Source of the DNA: an uncultured Lachnospiraceae bacterium
GTDB lineage: Bacteria; Bacillota; Clostridia; Lachnospirales; Lachnospiraceae
Assembly: GCA_902783735.1 (NCBI GenBank)
Contig: CACZSE010000112.1
Coordinates: 1-17,946 of the forward strand
DNA: 17,946 bases
Direction of reading: 5' to 3'
Made by a program: the position numbers and the translations under genes. Every line of letters begins with the position of its first letter. Position 1 is the stretch's first letter. Positions 15,357 through 17,946 of this stretch are shown in pieces. The notes beneath the pieces are model-generated. The model was not told the DNA's origin, searched no databases, and saw only the letters and a program-made list of their open reading frames with translations.

Positions 15357-15728
15357 ATGGCTAATATCATCACTGTAATGATCCTGATACTGATAATAAG
15401 TTTTGCTGTGTACGGTATTGTAGACCGGATCCGATTCGGATCATCCTGCTGCGGTACTAAAAATGCCGGGGAGAAAAAAGTAAAGGTTGAAGACAAAAAC
15501 AAGGATCATTATCAATTTAAATATATATTATCGGTTGAGGGGATGCATTGTTCCAACTGCGCCCGTCATATTGAAAATGCATTTAATAAAACAGGTGAAA
15601 GATGGGCATCGGCAAATGTAGAAAAGAAAGAGGTCATACTACTCTCAAAGCACGAGGAAACAGAGGAGGACCTCAGAAGAATAACCTCATCAGCCGGCTA
15701 CACATTTATTTCATACAGCAAACAATAG
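15357..15728 (+). CDS. Membrane-anchored Cys-rich protein with HMA metal-binding domain
   Basis: This 123-residue protein has an N-terminal transmembrane helix at about 4-22 and a short basic stretch. A CC pair follows at 31-32, then a charged Lys-rich linker (about 38-50) and a heavy-metal-associated (HMA) domain at about 54-122. The HMA domain carries the binding motif GMHCSNC at 62-68 (C65 and C68). Such domains bind copper(I) or other soft metals in chaperones and P-type ATPases. The N-terminal half resembles the small Cys-rich membrane proteins often found beside FeoB iron transporters. No metal ATPase lies nearby, so the partner is unknown. AAAAAGGAG (15341-15349) precedes the ATG. It lies 13 bases before gpmA, hence probably the same transcript. 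Its role may be metal delivery or storage at the inner membrane face; this is inference. Confidence 0.8.
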   Translation: MANIITVMILILIISFAVYGIVDRIRFGSSCCGTKNAGEKKVKVEDKNKDHYQFKYILSVEGMHCSNCARHIENAFNKTGERWASANVEKKEVILLSKHEETEEDLRRITSSAGYTFISYSKQ

Positions 15729-15741
15729 AAGGGAGAAAAAT

Positions 15742-16488
15742 ATGAAAAAACTGGTTCTGTTAAGACATGGAGAAAGTGAATGGAACAAACTAAATCTGTT
15801 TACGGGATGGATGGATGTTGATCTGAGTGAAAAGGGCAGGGAAGAAGCAAAACTTGCCGGTCAGATACTGAAAGAAGAGGGATATGATTTTGATATATGT
15901 TATACATCATATCTGAAAAGAGCAATACATACACTGAACATCACTCTGGATGTTATGGACAGAGCATGGCTTCCGGTTATAAAGTCGTGGAAGTTAAATG
16001 AACGACATTATGGAGCGCTCCAGGGTCTCAACAAGTCGGAAACTGCAGATAAATACGGGGAGGATCAGGTAAAGATCTGGAGAAGATCGTTTGATGTAAA
16101 ACCGCCGGAGCTTCCGGATGATGATGAAAGAAGTGCTTTAAGACAGCAGATGTACAGAGAAGTAGACAAAAGTCTTCTTCCGAAGAATGAAAGTCTTGAA
16201 ACAACAATAGAAAGAGTTGTTCCCTACTTCGAGGATACTATAAAAAAAGAAATGATGCTTGGCAAACGGGTTGTTATTGCTGCTCACGGAAATTCATTAA
16301 GAGCATTGGTCAAATATCTTGATAACATGTCAAATGATGAGATCGTAGGTGTGAATATCCCGACAGCCGTGCCGTTGGTATATGAATTTGATGACAATAT
16401 GAAGGTGTTAAAGCATTACTATCTGGGTGATCAGGAAGCACTTAAGGCAAAAATGGATGCGGTAGCCAATCAGGGCAAAAAGAAGTAG
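15742..16488 (+). CDS. gpmA: 2,3-bisphosphoglycerate-dependent phosphoglycerate mutase
   Basis: This glycolytic enzyme interconverts 3- and 2-phosphoglycerate through a phosphohistidine. The N terminus [12 protein letters not shown] contains R8, the phosphorylated H9 and E11. E87 ([11 protein letters not shown]) and H182 ([10 protein letters not shown]) complete the active site, and [12 protein letters not shown] follows as in the family. At 248 residues it matches dPGM rather than the shorter phosphatase-like relatives. The region around 125-150 ([15 protein letters not shown]) differs from the commonest dPGM sequence but is the right length. The C-terminal KKK tail is ordinary. GGGAG precedes the ATG. 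Many clostridia also carry the cofactor-independent enzyme; whether this one is the main mutase cannot be judged here. Confidence 0.95.
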   Translation: MKKLVLLRHGESEWNKLNLFTGWMDVDLSEKGREEAKLAGQILKEEGYDFDICYTSYLKRAIHTLNITLDVMDRAWLPVIKSWKLNERHYGALQGLNKSETADKYGEDQVKIWRRSFDVKPPELPDDDERSALRQQMYREVDKSLLPKNESLETTIERVVPYFEDTIKKEMMLGKRVVIAAHGNSLRALVKYLDNMSNDEIVGVNIPTAVPLVYEFDDNMKVLKHYYLGDQEALKAKMDAVANQGKKK

Positions 16489-16506
16489 GACATATCAGCA
16501 CTTTAA

Positions 16507-16833
16507 AACAGATTTAAGAGTAAGCTTCCGTTTGAAGATGAGACCTTCGATGCTGTGACCGGTAATTACGTGTATCATAATATTCCCGGCAAAGACAGAC
16601 AGGAGATCCTGCTCGAAACCCTCAGAACCTTAAAAAAGGGGGGAACATTTGCTATACATGACATCATGTACAAATATAAATACGGTGATATGAATGAGTT
16701 TGTGAAGAAGCTTAAAGACATGGGATACGAAGATGTTCGACTTATAGATACAACAAATGGTATGTTTATGACCGGGATTGAAGCATGCTGGATGGGTCTT
16801 TCCGGATCGACATTACTGGTCGGGAGGAAATAA
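16507..16833 (+). pseudogene. SAM-dependent methyltransferase, 5' half missing
   Basis: From 16507 the frame is open and encodes the C-terminal half of a class I methyltransferase: LPFEDETFDAV near the start, YHNI, LKKGGTFAIHD, and the ending SGSTLLVGRK. The glycine-rich SAM-binding motif and everything before it are absent. Upstream in this frame there is a stop at 16504-16506, and the intact gpmA ends at 16488. No ATG with a ribosome binding site precedes the conserved region; only GTG 16555 is available, inside the fold. The simplest reading is a deletion that joined the region after gpmA to the middle of a methyltransferase gene. A functional half-domain protein is unlikely. Confidence 0.75.
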
Positions 16834-16836
16834 ATA

Positions 16837-16985
16837 ATGGGGTTAAATTTGTGAAGATAATTTACGGGATGAAGTGTTATACTATAAAAGAAATAGAGTC
16901 GACATTAGAAAATGCCGGATTCTCAAAGATCAGATCGGATCATCATAAAAGCAAGCCCTGGATTACGATAGTAGCCAAAAAGTGA
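16837..16985 (+). pseudogene. Second methyltransferase remnant (extreme 3' end)
   Basis: GGGAGG (16821-16826) and ATG 16837 look like a genuine gene start, but that frame stops after five codons. One base out of phase, a frame from about 16851 to 16985 encodes YTIKEIESTLENAGFSKI followed by KPWITIVAKK. This resembles the last helix and strand of a class I methyltransferase. The likely history is an internal deletion that kept the start region and the last ~45 codons in different frames. It follows the first remnant by three bases, so two adjacent methyltransferase genes have decayed. The family assignment rests on a short segment. Confidence 0.5.
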
Positions 16986-17022
16986 GGCTGCAAAAAAGTA
17001 TTTTAAGAAAGGTATATAAACA

Positions 17023-17799
17023 ATGCTGGCTGCGAATTACCACACTCATACGATACGATGCAAGCATGCTTACGGTACGGAGCGTGAATATATAGAAGCT
17101 GCAATATCGGAAGGATTTAAAATATTGGGTTTTTCGGATCATACACCGCAGCCATATCCTGAAGGGTTTAGATCGGGTATCAGAATGGATATGTCCGAAC
17201 TGTATGATTACACCGATACTCTTGTAAAACTTAGGGATGAATATAAGGATGAAATACAGATCCTGATAGGTTATGAGGTAGAATATACAGAAAAGTATTT
17301 TGAGACACTGATAAAGGAACTGAAAAAATATCCTTTGGACTATATCATTCAGGGTCAGCATTATGTAGAAGATGAGGTGGACGGTTTTTATTCCGGTTCT
17401 TTAACGGACAGCGAGGAACGTCTTAAAGCCTATGTGGATTTTACGATTGAAGGAATGAATACCGGCCTTTTTACCTATCTGGCACATCCGGATCTGATCA
17501 ATTTCACGGGGGATGATGATATTTACAGACTGCACATGAGCAGACTTGTTCGTGCGGCTGTAGATCTTAACATACCTCTTGAGATAAATGTATACGGCTT
17601 TGTGGATCATCGCTGGTATCCATGTGACAGATTCTTCAGGATGGCTGCAGAGTACCATCCGAAATTTGTAATAGGATGTGATGCACACACGCCGGAGATA
17701 ATTCGACAGCCGGAACATATCAAGGGTTTTGAGGACTTTCTGATAAGAAACGGTATCAAGTGCGGAGACAACATAATAGATATACGCTCATTGGAATAG
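17023..17799 (+). CDS. hisK: PHP-family histidinol-phosphatase
   Basis: PHP-type histidinol-phosphatases remove phosphate from L-histidinol phosphate, the penultimate part of histidine synthesis, using a trinuclear metal site. The metal ligands are visible in order: H7 and H9 (YHTHT), H15 (CKHAYG), D39-H40 (FSDHTP), the glutamate of GYEVEY near 88, the histidines of GQHYV and AHPDL, and CDAHTP near the C terminus. A length of 258 residues is typical. AAGAAAGG lies about ten bases before the ATG. No other his gene is in the window. Standalone copies are common in Clostridia, and some PHP phosphatases act on other substrates, so the substrate is inferred. Confidence 0.85.
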   Translation: MLAANYHTHTIRCKHAYGTEREYIEAAISEGFKILGFSDHTPQPYPEGFRSGIRMDMSELYDYTDTLVKLRDEYKDEIQILIGYEVEYTEKYFETLIKELKKYPLDYIIQGQHYVEDEVDGFYSGSLTDSEERLKAYVDFTIEGMNTGLFTYLAHPDLINFTGDDDIYRLHMSRLVRAAVDLNIPLEINVYGFVDHRWYPCDRFFRMAAEYHPKFVIGCDAHTPEIIRQPEHIKGFEDFLIRNGIKCGDNIIDIRSLE

Positions 17800-17803
17800 T
17801 GTC

Positions 17804-17832
17804 TTGACAACAGTTAAACATTGTGATATTTT
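17804..17832 (+). promoter_or_regulatory. Promoter of the xylA-like gene
   Basis: TTGACA (17804-17809) and TATTTT (17827-17832) are 17 bases apart, placing the start near 17839. The promoter begins five bases after the PHP gene stop. A palindrome lies at the predicted start point, as expected for a repressor-controlled promoter. Confidence 0.65.
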
Positions 17833-17840
17833 TGTCTGAA

Positions 17841-17856
17841 GTTAGTCGAGGCTAAC
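17841..17856 (+). promoter_or_regulatory. Palindrome at the xylA promoter, putative operator
   Basis: GTTAGTCGAGGCTAAC has perfect 5-bp arms separated by six bases, and lies at about +2 to +18 of the predicted transcript, where bound protein would block initiation. It shares 13 of 16 positions plus the following C with 15310-15326. It lacks the long TTAGTTT...AAACTAA arms known for Bacillus XylR operators, so XylR control is not obvious. Confidence 0.55.
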
Positions 17857-17901
17857 CACAATCATATTAAAGCGCAATGTATATTGCTGAAAGGGGTATG
17901 T

Positions 17902-17946
17902 ATGGATGAAATTTTTAAGGGGATCCCGCAGATAAAATACGAGGGA
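17902..17946 (+). CDS. xylA: Probable xylose isomerase, first 15 codons only
   Basis: The frame from ATG 17902 reads MDEIFKGIPQIKYEG to the window edge. The sequence FKGIPxIKYEG is the usual beginning of class II xylose isomerases, metal-dependent enzymes that convert xylose to xylulose for the pentose phosphate pathway. GAAAGGGG (17889-17896) is a good ribosome binding site, five bases before the ATG. An out-of-frame ATG at 17898 stops at once. No catalytic residue is inside the window, so the call rests on this N-terminal signature, the leader and the promoter. Confidence 0.7.
   Translation, partial: MDEIFKGIPQIKYEG

Overview
This window looks like chromosomal DNA from a low-to-moderate GC Clostridia bacterium, most likely of the Lachnospiraceae (Butyrivibrio/Roseburia-like). 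This rests on the fused SecDF, the order priA-def-fmt-rsmB-rlmN-prpC-prkC-rsgA typical of Firmicutes, GGAGG-type ribosome binding sites, frequent TTG-type starts and AT-rich TATATT promoters. The taxonomic placement is inference. Every gene is on the + strand. There are no tRNAs, rRNAs, insertion sequences, CRISPR arrays or phage genes.

Region 1 (1-3759) is the 3' part of secDF (protein export), a strong intrinsic terminator, then recJ (single-strand DNA exonuclease). Region 2 (3760-3961) is a 200-base gap. It holds an extended -10 element, two hairpins separated by a C-rich single-stranded stretch (a candidate small RNA), a terminator, and a promoter for the next operon whose -35 lies in that terminator. 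Region 3 (3962-9917) is a tight housekeeping operon for replication restart, formyl-methionine handling and ribosome maturation: priA, def, fmt, rsmB, rlmN. rsmB and rlmN both appear to start at TTG codons overlapping the preceding gene. A hairpin overlapping the rlmN stop probably ends this unit.

Region 4 (9976-15198) is a signalling and repair cluster. A PP2C phosphatase (prpC) overlaps a PASTA Ser/Thr kinase (prkC) by four bases. The ribosome-maturation GTPase rsgA and a bifunctional NAD(P)HX epimerase/dehydratase (nnr) follow. Phosphatase, kinase and RsgA commonly sit together in Firmicutes and tie cell-wall sensing to translation.

Region 5 (15195-17946) is the accessory part. A strong promoter overlaps the nnr stop codon and is followed by a hairpin and overlapping inverted repeats. 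Then come a small membrane-anchored Cys-rich/HMA metal-binding protein, a cofactor-dependent phosphoglycerate mutase, two decayed 3' ends of SAM-methyltransferase genes, a PHP-family histidinol-phosphatase, and the first 15 codons of a probable xylose isomerase gene behind its own promoter. The sequence GTTAGTnnAnGCTAACC occurs both before the HMA-gpmA unit and just downstream of the xylA promoter, suggesting a shared transcription factor. This is the most interesting signal here.

No clearly new multi-gene system is visible. The notable points are regulatory (shared palindrome, candidate sRNA), one lost conserved residue in SecF, and gene decay between gpmA and the PHP gene.
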